Of a DNA stretch of 64,000 nt, positions 46,334-54,968 are shown one piece after another. Below the pieces are notes generated by a model. It searched no databases and was not told where the DNA came from. It was given only the letters and a program-made list of their open reading frames with translations. Made by a program: the position numbers and the translations under genes. Source of the DNA: an uncultured Flavobacteriaceae bacterium. Lineage in GTDB: Bacteria; Bacteroidota; Bacteroidia; Flavobacteriales; Flavobacteriaceae. Location of the stretch: the NCBI GenBank assembly GCA_913065125.1, contig CAJYAG010000001.1:806001-870000 (forward strand). Reading direction: 5' to 3'. Each line of letters starts with the position of its first letter. Position 1 is the stretch's first letter.

Positions 46334-47962
46334 ATGGATATTAACTTCAATAAAAACGAAGATTACAACAAACTTTTAGCCTCTGATTTAAAAAACAGGT
46401 TGGTAAAAGTAAAACTAGGCGGCGGAAAAAGCAGGATAGAAAAACACAAAGCAAAAGGAAAGTTAACTGCAAGAGAACGTATTGATTACTTATTAGACAA
46501 CAAATCTAAAAGTATTGAAATTGCTGCATTTGCTGGTGAAGACATGTATGCAGAACACGGCGGTTGCCCTTCAGGCGGAGTTGTCGTTAAAATTGGTTAT
46601 ATAAAAGGGAAGCAATGTATTGTTGTGGCAAATGATGCAACGGTAAAAGCTGGAGCATGGTTTCCGATCACAGGGAAAAAGAATTTAAGAGCGCAAGAAA
46701 TATCTATAGAAAACAAATTGCCAATTATTTATTTGGTAGATTCAGCTGGAGTTTATTTACCAATGCAAGATGAAATTTTCCCAGACAAAGAGCATTTTGG
46801 TCGTATATTTAGAAATAATGCAGTGATGAGCAGCATGGGAATTACACAAATTTCAGCAATTATGGGAAGTTGTGTTGCCGGCGGTGCGTATTTACCAATT
46901 ATGAGTGATGAAGCATTAATTGTTGATAAAACCGGAAGTATTTTTTTAGCAGGAAGTTATTTGGTAAAAGCGGCAATTGGAGAATCTATTGACAATGAAA
47001 CTTTAGGAGGAGCAACTACACATTGTGAAATATCTGGAGTTACAGATTACAAAGCTCTAGACGATAAAGACGCGTTGGATAAAATCAAAAATATTATTGA
47101 TAAAATTGGCGATTACGACAAAGCTGGATTTAGCAAAACCGAATCTTTTCCTCCCAAAGAAAAGGAAGATGATATTTTTGGAATCTTACCAAAAGAAAGA
47201 AACGCACAATACGATATGTTAGAAATTATCAAGCGTTTGGTTGATAATTCTGAGTTTGATCAATATAAGGAAGGGTACGGAAAAACCATTTTAACTGGGT
47301 ATGCCAGAATTGATGGTTGGGCTGTTGGAATTGTAGCAAATCAACGAAAATTGGTGAAAACTAAAAAAGGTGAAATGCAATTTGGCGGAGTTATCTATAA
47401 CGATTCGGCTGATAAAGCAACCCGTTTTATTGCCAATTGTAATCAAAAGAAAATTCCGTTAGTCTTTTTACAAGATGTTACCGGGTTTATGGTTGGAAGT
47501 AAATCTGAACATGGTGGTATTATAAAAGATGGCGCAAAAATGGTGAATGCAGTGAGCAATTCTGTTGTTCCTAAATTCACTATTATTATTGGCAATTCAT
47601 ACGGAGCAGGAAATTATGCTATGTGTGGTAAAGCCTACGACCCAAGACTAATTGTTGCTTGGCCAAGTGCAGAATTGGCAGTAATGAGCGGAAATTCTGC
47701 TGCAAAAGTATTGCTACAAATTGAAACCGCATCTTTAAAAAAGAAAGGCGAAGAAATTACTCCAGAAAAAGAAGCAGAACTTTTTAATAAAATAAAAGAC
47801 AGATACGACAAACAAGTTTCTCCATATTATGCTGCAGCAAGAATATGGACAGATGCAGTTATCAATCCGTTAGACACCAGAACTTGGATTTCAATGGGAA
47901 TTGAAGCCGCAAATCGTGCACCAATAGAAAAGCAATTTAATTTGGGAATTATACAAGTTTAG
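46334..47962 (+). CDS. Acyl-CoA carboxylase carboxyltransferase (beta) subunit, MCC type
   Basis: A 542-residue carboxyltransferase of the biotin-dependent acyl-CoA carboxylase family. N half has KGKLTARERIDYLLD and SAGVYLPMQDEIFP. The C half has FLQDVTGFMVGSKSE, the acyl-CoA/biotin-pocket segment IIIGNSYGAGNYAMCGKAYDP, and AWPSAELAVMSG. The combination resembles 3-methylcrotonyl-CoA carboxylase beta, which acts in leucine breakdown, but propionyl-CoA or other acyl-CoAs are possible. The biotin carboxylase/BCCP partner is not in the window. It diverges from the FMN-reductase operon. Confidence 0.88.
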   Translation: MDINFNKNEDYNKLLASDLKNRLVKVKLGGGKSRIEKHKAKGKLTARERIDYLLDNKSKSIEIAAFAGEDMYAEHGGCPSGGVVVKIGYIKGKQCIVVANDATVKAGAWFPITGKKNLRAQEISIENKLPIIYLVDSAGVYLPMQDEIFPDKEHFGRIFRNNAVMSSMGITQISAIMGSCVAGGAYLPIMSDEALIVDKTGSIFLAGSYLVKAAIGESIDNETLGGATTHCEISGVTDYKALDDKDALDKIKNIIDKIGDYDKAGFSKTESFPPKEKEDDIFGILPKERNAQYDMLEIIKRLVDNSEFDQYKEGYGKTILTGYARIDGWAVGIVANQRKLVKTKKGEMQFGGVIYNDSADKATRFIANCNQKKIPLVFLQDVTGFMVGSKSEHGGIIKDGAKMVNAVSNSVVPKFTIIIGNSYGAGNYAMCGKAYDPRLIVAWPSAELAVMSGNSAAKVLLQIETASLKKKGEEITPEKEAELFNKIKDRYDKQVSPYYAAARIWTDAVINPLDTRTWISMGIEAANRAPIEKQFNLGIIQV

Positions 47963-48008
47963 TTTTAATTTGTATCCAAAAAAATAATACAAAAATCAGA
48001 ATTTAGAA

Positions 48009-48725
48009 ATGGGAAGAGCATTCGAATTTAGGAAAGCAAGAAAAATGAAACGTTGGTCTGCAATGGCAAAAACTTTTACCAGAATTGGTAAAGATATTGT
48101 AATGGCAGTAAAAGAAGGCGGACCAAATCCAGATTCAAATTCTCGTTTGAGGGCTGTTATGCAAAATGCAAAAGCTGCAAATATGCCAAAAGAAAACGTA
48201 GAAAGAGCTATAAAAAAGGCTACAGATAAAGATACCGCTGATTATAAAGAAGTTTTGTTTGAAGGATATGCACCCCACGGAATAGCATTAGTTGTAGAAA
48301 CTGCAACAGACAATAATAATAGAACAGTTGCAAATGTTAGATCTGCCTTTAATAAGTGTGATGGGAATTTCGGAACCTCTGGCTCTGTTATTTTTATGTT
48401 TGATCATACGTGCAATTTTACCGTAAGAAAAGAAGATATTTCTATTGATATGGAAGAATTAGAATTAGAATTAATAGATTTTGAAGTTGAAGAAGTTTTT
48501 GATGATGAAGAAGGTGTTATTATATATGCACCTTTTGAACAATTTGGCTCTATTCAATCTTATTTTGAAGAAAACAATATAGAAATCTTATCTTCTGGTT
48601 TTGAAAGAATTCCAACTACAACTAAAAAACTTTCTGAAACGGAACAAGCTGACGTAGAAAAATTATTAGAACGCTTAGAAGAGGATGATGATGTACAAAA
48701 CGTTTATCATTCAATGGAAATGTAA
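48009..48725 (+). CDS. YebC/PmpR family protein
   Basis: A 238-residue protein with the YebC N-terminal hallmark MGRAFEFRKARKMKRW and the conserved MAKTFTRIGKDIVMAVKEGG. Also visible are MPKENVERAIKKA, EVLFEGYAPHGIALVVE and GSVIFMFDH. YebC-type proteins act as transcription regulators or help ribosomes through difficult sequences. The C-terminal ends LLERLEEDDDVQNVYHSMEM as in the family. It has a terminator directly after it. Confidence 0.93.
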   Translation: MGRAFEFRKARKMKRWSAMAKTFTRIGKDIVMAVKEGGPNPDSNSRLRAVMQNAKAANMPKENVERAIKKATDKDTADYKEVLFEGYAPHGIALVVETATDNNNRTVANVRSAFNKCDGNFGTSGSVIFMFDHTCNFTVRKEDISIDMEELELELIDFEVEEVFDDEEGVIIYAPFEQFGSIQSYFEENNIEILSSGFERIPTTTKKLSETEQADVEKLLERLEEDDDVQNVYHSMEM

Positions 48726-48758
48726 AATTTATAGTAGTAAAAATTTTAAACAAAATTA

Positions 48759-48787
48759 AAAAGCCGTATCAAATGATACGGCTTTTT
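48759..48787 (+). terminator. Terminator of the YebC-family gene
   Basis: AAAGCCGTATC-AAAT-GATACGGCTTT plus T run, 34 bases after the stop: a strong hairpin. Confidence 0.93.
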
Positions 48788-48958
48788 TACACTCAATAAA
48801 TTCCTTGATGATAGTTTGACTTATCCCCCGATTTCAATACAATCTTCCCTTTAATTCATCTGAATGTACAATTCAAATATATATTATATAAATAACAAGC
48901 AGAACTTTACACATACAACTTATCTACTACAACTCATGTTTTATTTATCAAAAACTAC

Positions 48959-48966
48959 TACATTTG
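48959..48966 (+). promoter_or_regulatory. Promoter -7 box of the LuxR-type regulator gene
   Basis: TACATTTG exactly matches TAnnTTTG, 18 bases before the chosen ATG at 48985. It overlaps a TTG that could be mistaken for an earlier start. Confidence 0.5.
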
Positions 48967-48984
48967 ACTATCAATACAATAACT

Positions 48985-50259
48985 ATGAAAGTAATAACAA
49001 AAAAAAATTATAAATACATTTTTATTTTATTCTGTACTTTATCATATTCTTCTTCTTATAGTCAAGATACACTTATTAAAAGTATAGATCAATGGAGTTA
49101 CTTCGATAATGGTTATTTAGAAGATAATTGGTTTAAAACAACAAATTTTTCAAACTGGAAAGTTGGCTATACACCAATAGGTTATGGCGATAAAATTATA
49201 ACAACAAAAATTAATTTTGGAAAAGGCCAACATAATAAAGACCTAACTAAGTACTTTATTAAAAGAATTAATATAAAAGATCCTGCAACTTACACAGGAA
49301 TAGAGTTTAAACTACAAAGAGATGACGGTGCAGTTATATATGTAAACGGAAAAGAATTATACAGAGACAATATGCCTGCCGGCATTATTAACCCAGCTAC
49401 AAAATCGCTACAAGTTGTTAATGATAAGGATGAAGAAAAATTTTATAAAAAAGTTTTTGATAATTCCGTTTTCAAAGAAGGGATAAATACAATTGCTGTT
49501 GAAGTTCATCAATTTAATAGTTTTTCTAGTGATTGTATTTTTAGTTTAGAAATTATTGGACATACAGATAATGCTATTTTAACCGAAGTAGTTCAAAATC
49601 AAATTGAAACAAAAAATAATTTAGAAAATAAAATTGAGACCTTAAATTATGATTTAATTTTAACAAATACTACAACACAATTAGAGATGTATAAAAGCTC
49701 TAATCAAAATTTACTTTTTTTTCTTGCAATAGTTGGCGGCTTATTAATTATAACCATAATTGGTAGTTTTATTATTTATTTCAAAAATAGAAATAACGAA
49801 GACAAATTTAAAAACACCATTCAGAAATTGAATTATGAACTTTTAGAAAACGAAAAACAAATGATTTCTTTTTCTACACAACTTCTACATTACAAACAAT
49901 ATTTAAAAGAGGTTAAAGCAGATTTAAAATTTATTAAAACAGACAACACAAAAGCACTTAACAACTCAATAAAACAAATAGATTCTATTATTGAAAGCAA
50001 TGATGAATGGGAACAATTAAAACTACATTTTAATACTGTATTTAGTGGGTTTTATGACAATTTACTTCATAAATGTCCGTCGCTTACAGAAACTGAACTA
50101 AGACATTGTATGTTTATAAAATTACACATTCAAACAAAAGAAATTGCTAGAGTTTTAAATGTTGACCCAAGATCTGTGCAAACAGCTAGATACAGAATAA
50201 AGAAAAAATTAGATTTACCTGAGGATCAAGATTTGCGAAGTTTTTTAATGACTATTTAA
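48985..50259 (+). CDS. Membrane-anchored LuxR-type regulator with extracytoplasmic sensor domain
   Basis: A 424-residue protein. The ATG at 48985 gives a signal sequence (YKYIFILFCTLSYSSSYS). An extracytoplasmic domain follows (about 22-195): QWSYFDNGYLEDNW, LQRDDGAVIYVNGKELYRDNMP, NTIAVEVHQFN. This beta-domain type is usually found attached to secreted enzymes. A coiled coil (about 200-235), one transmembrane helix (LLFFLAIVGGLLIITIIGSFIIYF, about 238-260) and a cytoplasmic coil come next. A C-terminal helix-turn-helix ends the protein (LTETELRHCMFIKLHIQTKEIARVLNV, SVQTARYRIKKKL). It is thus a one-component membrane-spanning regulator that may sense an extracellular ligand. The 3' end overlaps menE by 8 bp. 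Confidence 0.85.
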   Translation: MKVITKKNYKYIFILFCTLSYSSSYSQDTLIKSIDQWSYFDNGYLEDNWFKTTNFSNWKVGYTPIGYGDKIITTKINFGKGQHNKDLTKYFIKRINIKDPATYTGIEFKLQRDDGAVIYVNGKELYRDNMPAGIINPATKSLQVVNDKDEEKFYKKVFDNSVFKEGINTIAVEVHQFNSFSSDCIFSLEIIGHTDNAILTEVVQNQIETKNNLENKIETLNYDLILTNTTTQLEMYKSSNQNLLFFLAIVGGLLIITIIGSFIIYFKNRNNEDKFKNTIQKLNYELLENEKQMISFSTQLLHYKQYLKEVKADLKFIKTDNTKALNNSIKQIDSIIESNDEWEQLKLHFNTVFSGFYDNLLHKCPSLTETELRHCMFIKLHIQTKEIARVLNVDPRSVQTARYRIKKKLDLPEDQDLRSFLMTI

Positions 50260-51310
50260 AAAGTATTTCTAGTGTCTTTTTCCGTTGGATTTTTTTTGTT
50301 GTAGTTTCAATAAATGCATCAACAAAATAAATTGCTTTTGGTGTTTCGAACCTAGAAAGTGTTTTGGCTTTACTCAAAATTATTGTTGTTTTTTTCCCTT
50401 CAACAACTAAAATAAGTTTTTCGCCCAGGTTTGTATCAGGTACACCAGCAACAAAAAAACGTTGCTTTATAATCTTAGCTAATTTTTTCTCTATTGCCTC
50501 TGGGTGTAATTTAATTCCGCCAGAATTGATTACGTTGTCAAATCTGCCCAGCCATTTGAATTTATTTTTAGAAATAATTTTGACAACATCGTTGGTTACA
50601 ATTTTTGCGCCCGAAACTTTCGGAGCATTAATCACCAAACAATTTCTAGCATCTTTAGAGATAGAAACATTTGGCAAGGTTATAAAATGAGATTTTTCTA
50701 CTTCGCTAGTAGTTCGGTTTTTAAATCCATTTAATTGTTTTACAGCAATATGAGTAATCGTTTCTGTCATACCAAATGTTGCAAAAATTTTGGTTGATAC
50801 ATTCTGAATTTTAGAAACCAATTCTTCTGAAACCATTGCGCCACCAACAATTAACTTGTCAATTTTATTTATTTGAGAAAGTGATTTTTCTAATTGCATT
50901 GGCACCATTGCAGAAAAATCATAGCTTTTTTCTATTTTTTCTAAGGGGTTAGAAACTGGCTCTACTACATCTAAACTCCAACCCAAAACAAGTGCTCTAA
51001 CCAACATCATTTTTCCTGCAATAAAATCGGTCGACATACACAATAACGCAGTTGTATTTTCTTTTAAATCAAAAAAAGCACCAGTTGCCAAAGCCGAATT
51101 TATGATAAATTCTTTTTTGAGTTGTAACGCTTTTGGTTTTCCTGTTGAGCCAGAAGTTTGCACCTCTATAAATCCTGAATCAGAAAACCAATCGTTAAAA
51201 AATTGTTGTGTAGCATCTGAGATTTCTTTAGAAAAAAGAATCAATTCATCTGAAGTAGAAAAAGAATTTCCATTGAGTTTAAAGTTTATATGCAACTGAT
51301 TATTGCTCAT
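50252..51310 (-). CDS. menE: o-Succinylbenzoate-CoA ligase MenE
   Basis: A 352-residue short AMP-binding ligase. The P-loop-like motif VQTSGSTGKPKAL, the TFGMTETITHIAV acyl-adenylate motif and the C-terminal hinge GRFDNVINSGGIKLHPEAIE are in the right order. It attaches CoA to o-succinylbenzoate in menaquinone synthesis. The family is normally about 450 residues, and this short flavobacterial form still has the core. It follows the CPBP gene with an 11-bp overlap and shares its operon with menC, which supports the call. Confidence 0.9.
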   Translation of the reverse strand: MSNNQLHINFKLNGNSFSTSDELILFSKEISDATQQFFNDWFSDSGFIEVQTSGSTGKPKALQLKKEFIINSALATGAFFDLKENTTALLCMSTDFIAGKMMLVRALVLGWSLDVVEPVSNPLEKIEKSYDFSAMVPMQLEKSLSQINKIDKLIVGGAMVSEELVSKIQNVSTKIFATFGMTETITHIAVKQLNGFKNRTTSEVEKSHFITLPNVSISKDARNCLVINAPKVSGAKIVTNDVVKIISKNKFKWLGRFDNVINSGGIKLHPEAIEKKLAKIIKQRFFVAGVPDTNLGEKLILVVEGKKTTIILSKAKTLSRFETPKAIYFVDAFIETTTKKIQRKKTLEILFK

Positions 51311-52244
51311 TAATTACAGGAATTTCAACTTTACCAACTAATTTACTTTTCCAATTGGTCCAACCATACTTTTTTGAAAAAATAAGCAACAATAATGGGT
51401 ACAACACAAAAACACCAATAAACATTTCTGCTCCAACTGACGGCTCTGATGTATCAATATACAATGCATCTGTTCTAAAAACCATCCAATCTGTAGTTAC
51501 TAAAAATGCTGCAATAATGTTATTAGATGCGTGTAAACCTAACGCTAATTCGGTTCCTTCATCCATCAACGTTGTAATTCCATACAACAAACCTGTTCCA
51601 ATATAAAACACCATTAGTATATACCCCAATCGTTCTACTTCTGGGTTCATCCCGTGCATCAATCCAAAAACTGCAGATGTAACTAATAACGGAAACCATC
51701 TATTTTTTACTAATGTTCCTAATCCTTGCATTAAATATCCTCTAAAGATCAATTCTTCTGCACTTGTTTGAAATGGTAAAAACACAAAAGAAACAAATAG
51801 TAATGTGAAAAACGGAATGGGTTTAAAATTCCATGTATAATTTTCAGGAGACAAATACATTCCTATAAAAACAGATACTACAGAAATCGTTCCCCATAAA
51901 GCAAACGCAAAGAAAACTCGCTTCCAGTCTATTTTTTTTCTTGATGTTATAATAGAAAGAAACTTCTTTTTATGTAAATATTTTACACATAAAAACAAGG
52001 TTAAAACTCCTCCAGCGAAAGTTAAAATCATTAGAAACAAGAATAAACTTGAGTTCATGCCAATATCCATAAAATTAGACTCTGCTCCTTTTTGAAACTT
52101 CTCTAAATCTCCATTTACTTGAAAAAAAGCAGCAACCACTAATGGAATACTTGCAACTTGAATTCCTAAAAACACCAAAACCATGGTAAGCAGATAACGC
52201 CAAGTGTTAATTTTTCCAGTAAACCCTTTTTGTATAAAATCCAT
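51300..52244 (-). CDS. CPBP-family intramembrane glutamic endopeptidase
   Basis: A 314-residue polytopic membrane protein with the ABI/CPBP motifs: EELIFRGYLMQGL (EExxxR), GLMHGMNPEVERLG (second catalytic His) and a later LGLHASNN. Eight or so hydrophobic helices are visible. These proteases act within the membrane, and their bacterial substrates are mostly unknown. It sits between menC and menE (2 bp gap to menC, 11 bp overlap with menE), so it is co-expressed with menaquinone genes without an evident link to that pathway. Confidence 0.9.
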   Translation of the reverse strand: MDFIQKGFTGKINTWRYLLTMVLVFLGIQVASIPLVVAAFFQVNGDLEKFQKGAESNFMDIGMNSSLFLFLMILTFAGGVLTLFLCVKYLHKKKFLSIITSRKKIDWKRVFFAFALWGTISVVSVFIGMYLSPENYTWNFKPIPFFTLLFVSFVFLPFQTSAEELIFRGYLMQGLGTLVKNRWFPLLVTSAVFGLMHGMNPEVERLGYILMVFYIGTGLLYGITTLMDEGTELALGLHASNNIIAAFLVTTDWMVFRTDALYIDTSEPSVGAEMFIGVFVLYPLLLLIFSKKYGWTNWKSKLVGKVEIPVINEQ

Positions 52245-52246
52245 TT

Positions 52247-53287
52247 TTAACTTAATTTAAAATTCCATTTTTTGGAATTATGATATGCTAAACTCCCTTT
52301 TTGTATTTCTAAAGGAGAGTTGAAATTATTTGTATATAAACCTCCAGTTCCTAAACCTTGTGGCATCTTGTTTTGCAATCTAAACGTAAATTGTGCAATG
52401 GCATTTAAACCTACATTGCTTTCTAAAGCCGATGTAATCCACCAATCTATATTGCGTTTTTTTGCCTTCCCAATCCACTCGCTACTTCCGTTAAATCCGC
52501 CAATTAAACTTGGCTTTAAAATTATGAATTGTGGTTGGATTATCTCTAGTATTTCTTCTTTTTCTGCTTCTGAAAAAACACCGATTAATTCTTCATCCAA
52601 CGCAATTGGCAAAGGTGTTTTCTCGCATAAAAAAGCCATTTCTTCTAACTGACCTTGTTTTATAGGTTGCTCTATAGAATGAATTTCCAACTCAGATAAT
52701 CGTTTTAATTTCTCTAATGCTTCTGTTGGAGTAAATCCGCCGTTTGCATCTACGCGTAATTCAATTTCTTTGGATGAAAATTCTTTTCTAATTGCGATTA
52801 ACAATTCTAGTTCTGTTTCAAAATCGATGGCACCAATTTTCATTTTAATACACGTAAAACCCGAAGCTATTTTTTCTTTGATTTGAGTTTTCATAAACTC
52901 TTTGGTTCCCATCCAAACTAATCCATTGATGGGAATTGATTTTTTACCTTTCGTAAATTCTGATGGAAATAATTCGAATTCTGTTACGCTTTGTAATGAT
53001 AAAAACGCCTGTTCTAAACCAAATTGAATGCTTGGAAACTCATAAAGTTCTTTTAGCAAAACATCTAAGCCTAAATATATATTTTGACACGTCCATTTTA
53101 GCTTTTCTTCATAATCTGGCCTGTCATCAACACTTAATGTTCTTAGAATTCCGCATTCTCCAATTCCTTGTTTTCCTTCTTTAGCTAAAATGATAAACCA
53201 TGTTTCTTTGGTTTTTAAAATTCCACGAGACGTTCCGCTTGGCCTTTTAAAGTTAAGAATATATTTGTGGTACGTAGCTGAAATCAA
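52247..53287 (-). CDS. menC: o-Succinylbenzoate synthase MenC (enolase superfamily)
   Basis: A ~346-residue enolase-superfamily protein with CIKMKIGAIDF (catalytic KxK), LRVDANGGFTP (metal Asp), SIEQPIK, ALDEELIG and QFIILKPSLIGGF (second Lys). It makes o-succinylbenzoate. Position between menA and menE favours MenC over a dipeptide epimerase, which shares the fold. The annotated start is a TTG at 53287, because the family begins near ATYHKYILNFKRPSGTSRG. The open frame continues upstream to another TTG at 53356, but those residues (PRAQSRGFLIRSRLRSTGHD) come from a dispersed repeat. Confidence 0.87.
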   Translation of the reverse strand: MISATYHKYILNFKRPSGTSRGILKTKETWFIILAKEGKQGIGECGILRTLSVDDRPDYEEKLKWTCQNIYLGLDVLLKELYEFPSIQFGLEQAFLSLQSVTEFELFPSEFTKGKKSIPINGLVWMGTKEFMKTQIKEKIASGFTCIKMKIGAIDFETELELLIAIRKEFSSKEIELRVDANGGFTPTEALEKLKRLSELEIHSIEQPIKQGQLEEMAFLCEKTPLPIALDEELIGVFSEAEKEEILEIIQPQFIILKPSLIGGFNGSSEWIGKAKKRNIDWWITSALESNVGLNAIAQFTFRLQNKMPQGLGTGGLYTNNFNSPLEIQKGSLAYHNSKKWNFKLS

Positions 53288-53294
53288 AATATCA

Positions 53295-53355
53295 TGTCCG
53301 GTCGAGCGCAGTCGAGACCTAATTAAAAAACCTCTCGACTGCGCTCGAGGTGACA
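53295..53355. repeat. Palindromic dispersed repeat at the menC 5' end
   Basis: TCGAGCGCAGTCGAG (53302-53316) and CTCGACTGCGCTCGA (53334-53348) are a perfect 15-bp inverted repeat. They are flanked by TGTC and GACA ends, which also pair, with a short spacer aattaaaaaa. This TGTCA...CTCGACTGCGCTCGA pattern is a common Bacteroidota repeat. It is the same class as the imperfect element at 4964-5034. Confidence 0.85.
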
Positions 53356-53377
53356 ATATTCTGTCAAAAAAATAATA

Positions 53378-53767
53378 CTATTTATTATACAATGCGATTC
53401 TATTTCCTTCAGAATCTAACACCATTGCCATATAACCGATTTCATTAGAAATCAATGTTTTTGTTTGTAATATTTTTCCTCCAGCTGCTTCTACTCTAGC
53501 TAATTCATCAGAAACATCTCCAGATTGAGAATTAAAATACACAACTGAACCGTGCGTTGCAGACGGAATATAATTTCCATCACTTTGCACTAAAGAACCA
53601 CTAATTCCTGGTGCAGTAATGTCTTCGGCAGGCGGAAACCACCCCATTAAAACATCGCCAAATTTATTGACTGTGATTTCTACATTAAAAACTGTTTCGT
53701 AAAACTTTTTGGCTCTGTCCATATCTAAAACAGGAACTTCAAACCAACTGATCATATTTACTTCCAT
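53378..53767 (-). CDS. VOC (glyoxalase/bleomycin-resistance fold) protein
   Basis: A 129-residue single VOC domain: MISWFEVPVLDMDRAKKFYETVF at the N terminus, then VYFNSQSGDVSDELARVEAAGG, and a C-terminal YMAMVLDSEGNRIALYNK. The Glu/His metal ligands are only partly recognisable. Enzymatic role is unknown. It overlaps nothing and lies 2 bases after the SRPBCC gene in the same leftward series. Confidence 0.88.
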   Translation of the reverse strand: MEVNMISWFEVPVLDMDRAKKFYETVFNVEITVNKFGDVLMGWFPPAEDITAPGISGSLVQSDGNYIPSATHGSVVYFNSQSGDVSDELARVEAAGGKILQTKTLISNEIGYMAMVLDSEGNRIALYNK

Positions 53768-53769
53768 AA

Positions 53770-54285
53770 TTATTGTTTTTCTATATATGTTTTAAAATCT
53801 TCTAAATATTTTTGATCAATATCTGTAAAAGTTCCTTTAAAATAAGGAAATAAACAGCTCATTAAATACGAATCGCTTTTGCAAATTACGTCTTTTATAA
53901 TTGTTGTTTTCCCGTCAGAGAAGCTAAAATTATACTCATCAGTTTTCAACATGTCGTCTGCATCAAAAAACAAGGTTACTTTTTTGTTAGGGATAAAAGC
54001 CATTACTTTTTCGCTCATTTCCATTTCTTTTCCTTGATTTTCTACAATCATTTTATATTCGCTGCCTACAATTCCTGGTTTAACATTTACTGGTGTTATC
54101 GACTTTACATCTGTCAACCATTCTTTCATTAACTCTTGGTTATTAAACACAGAAAAAACTGTGTTCAACGGCTTATCAATCTCTATTTTAACTTGATAGG
54201 TTGTTTCTTTGATAATTAATCCTGTTGAAAAAAACACGATAACCAAAGCGGTTATTATTCCTAAAATAATTTTAACTCCTTTCAT
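53770..54285 (-). CDS. SRPBCC-family (START-like) membrane-anchored protein
   Basis: A 171-residue protein with an N-terminal hydrophobic anchor (IILGIITALVIVFFSTGLII) followed by an SRPBCC-like beta-helix domain (YQVKIEIDKPLNTVFSVFNNQELMKEWLTDVKSI). The hydrophobic cavity of this fold binds lipids or other apolar molecules. It may also act as a cyclase or dehydratase. The genomic place beside VOC and MBL genes is typical of flavobacterial polycistrons but says little of the role. Confidence 0.8.
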   Translation of the reverse strand: MKGVKIILGIITALVIVFFSTGLIIKETTYQVKIEIDKPLNTVFSVFNNQELMKEWLTDVKSITPVNVKPGIVGSEYKMIVENQGKEMEMSEKVMAFIPNKKVTLFFDADDMLKTDEYNFSFSDGKTTIIKDVICKSDSYLMSCLFPYFKGTFTDIDQKYLEDFKTYIEKQ

Positions 54286-54286
54286 T

Positions 54287-54964
54287 TTATAATTCGATTG
54301 AACTTCCTATCTCTAGTAAAATAAGTTCTTTAGATTTTGATTTAAATAGTTTTTTTGCTTCTTCTTGATTAATTTCAATTGGTGGAAATGTATCAAAATG
54401 ACAACCAATAATTTTGTTACATTCTATAAAATCACTTGCAACAATTGCTTCCTCTATTCCCATTGTAAACGTATCGCCAATTGGTAAAATTGCCGCAGTT
54501 AATTTACTAAACATCGGAATCAGTTTCATATCAAAAGTTAGTGCGGTATCTCCAGCAATATAAATGGATGTATTGTTTGCCGTAAATATAAATCCGCCTG
54601 GTTGACCACCATACGTTCCGTCTGCAAAAGAAGAAGTATGAATTGCATTTACATATTTTGCAGAAAAATCTTCCGTTTTAAATGTTCCGCCATGATTTAG
54701 ATGAAATCCTTTTAATTTTTTTGCCATAAAATAATTGACAATTTCAAAATTAGAAAGGATAATTGCTCCTGTATTATGAGCGATTTTTTCTACATCTAAC
54801 ACATGATCTTGATGCGCATGCGTAACCAAAATATAATCGGCCTTTAAAGAATCTACATCCAAATGTGATGCTTTTGGATTTCCCGTAATAAATGGATCAA
54901 CAACAATGTGAATATTGTTAATTTCTATTCCAAAACAAGAATGTCCGTAAAAAGTTATTTTCAT
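54287..54964 (-). CDS. Metallo-beta-lactamase-fold hydrolase (UPF0173 type)
   Basis: A 225-residue protein with the MBL motif VTHAHQDHVLD (HxHxDH), then ILSNFEIVNYF, GGQPGGFIFTA, SIYIAGDTALTFDM and CHFDTFPPIE with later metal ligands. Length and motif order match UPF0173/YtkL, a family of zinc-dependent hydrolases whose natural substrate is not settled. Cytoplasmic. Same operon as its neighbours, with 1-4 base spacing. Confidence 0.9.
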   Translation of the reverse strand: MKITFYGHSCFGIEINNIHIVVDPFITGNPKASHLDVDSLKADYILVTHAHQDHVLDVEKIAHNTGAIILSNFEIVNYFMAKKLKGFHLNHGGTFKTEDFSAKYVNAIHTSSFADGTYGGQPGGFIFTANNTSIYIAGDTALTFDMKLIPMFSKLTAAILPIGDTFTMGIEEAIVASDFIECNKIIGCHFDTFPPIEINQEEAKKLFKSKSKELILLEIGSSIEL

Positions 54965-54968
54965 TGTT

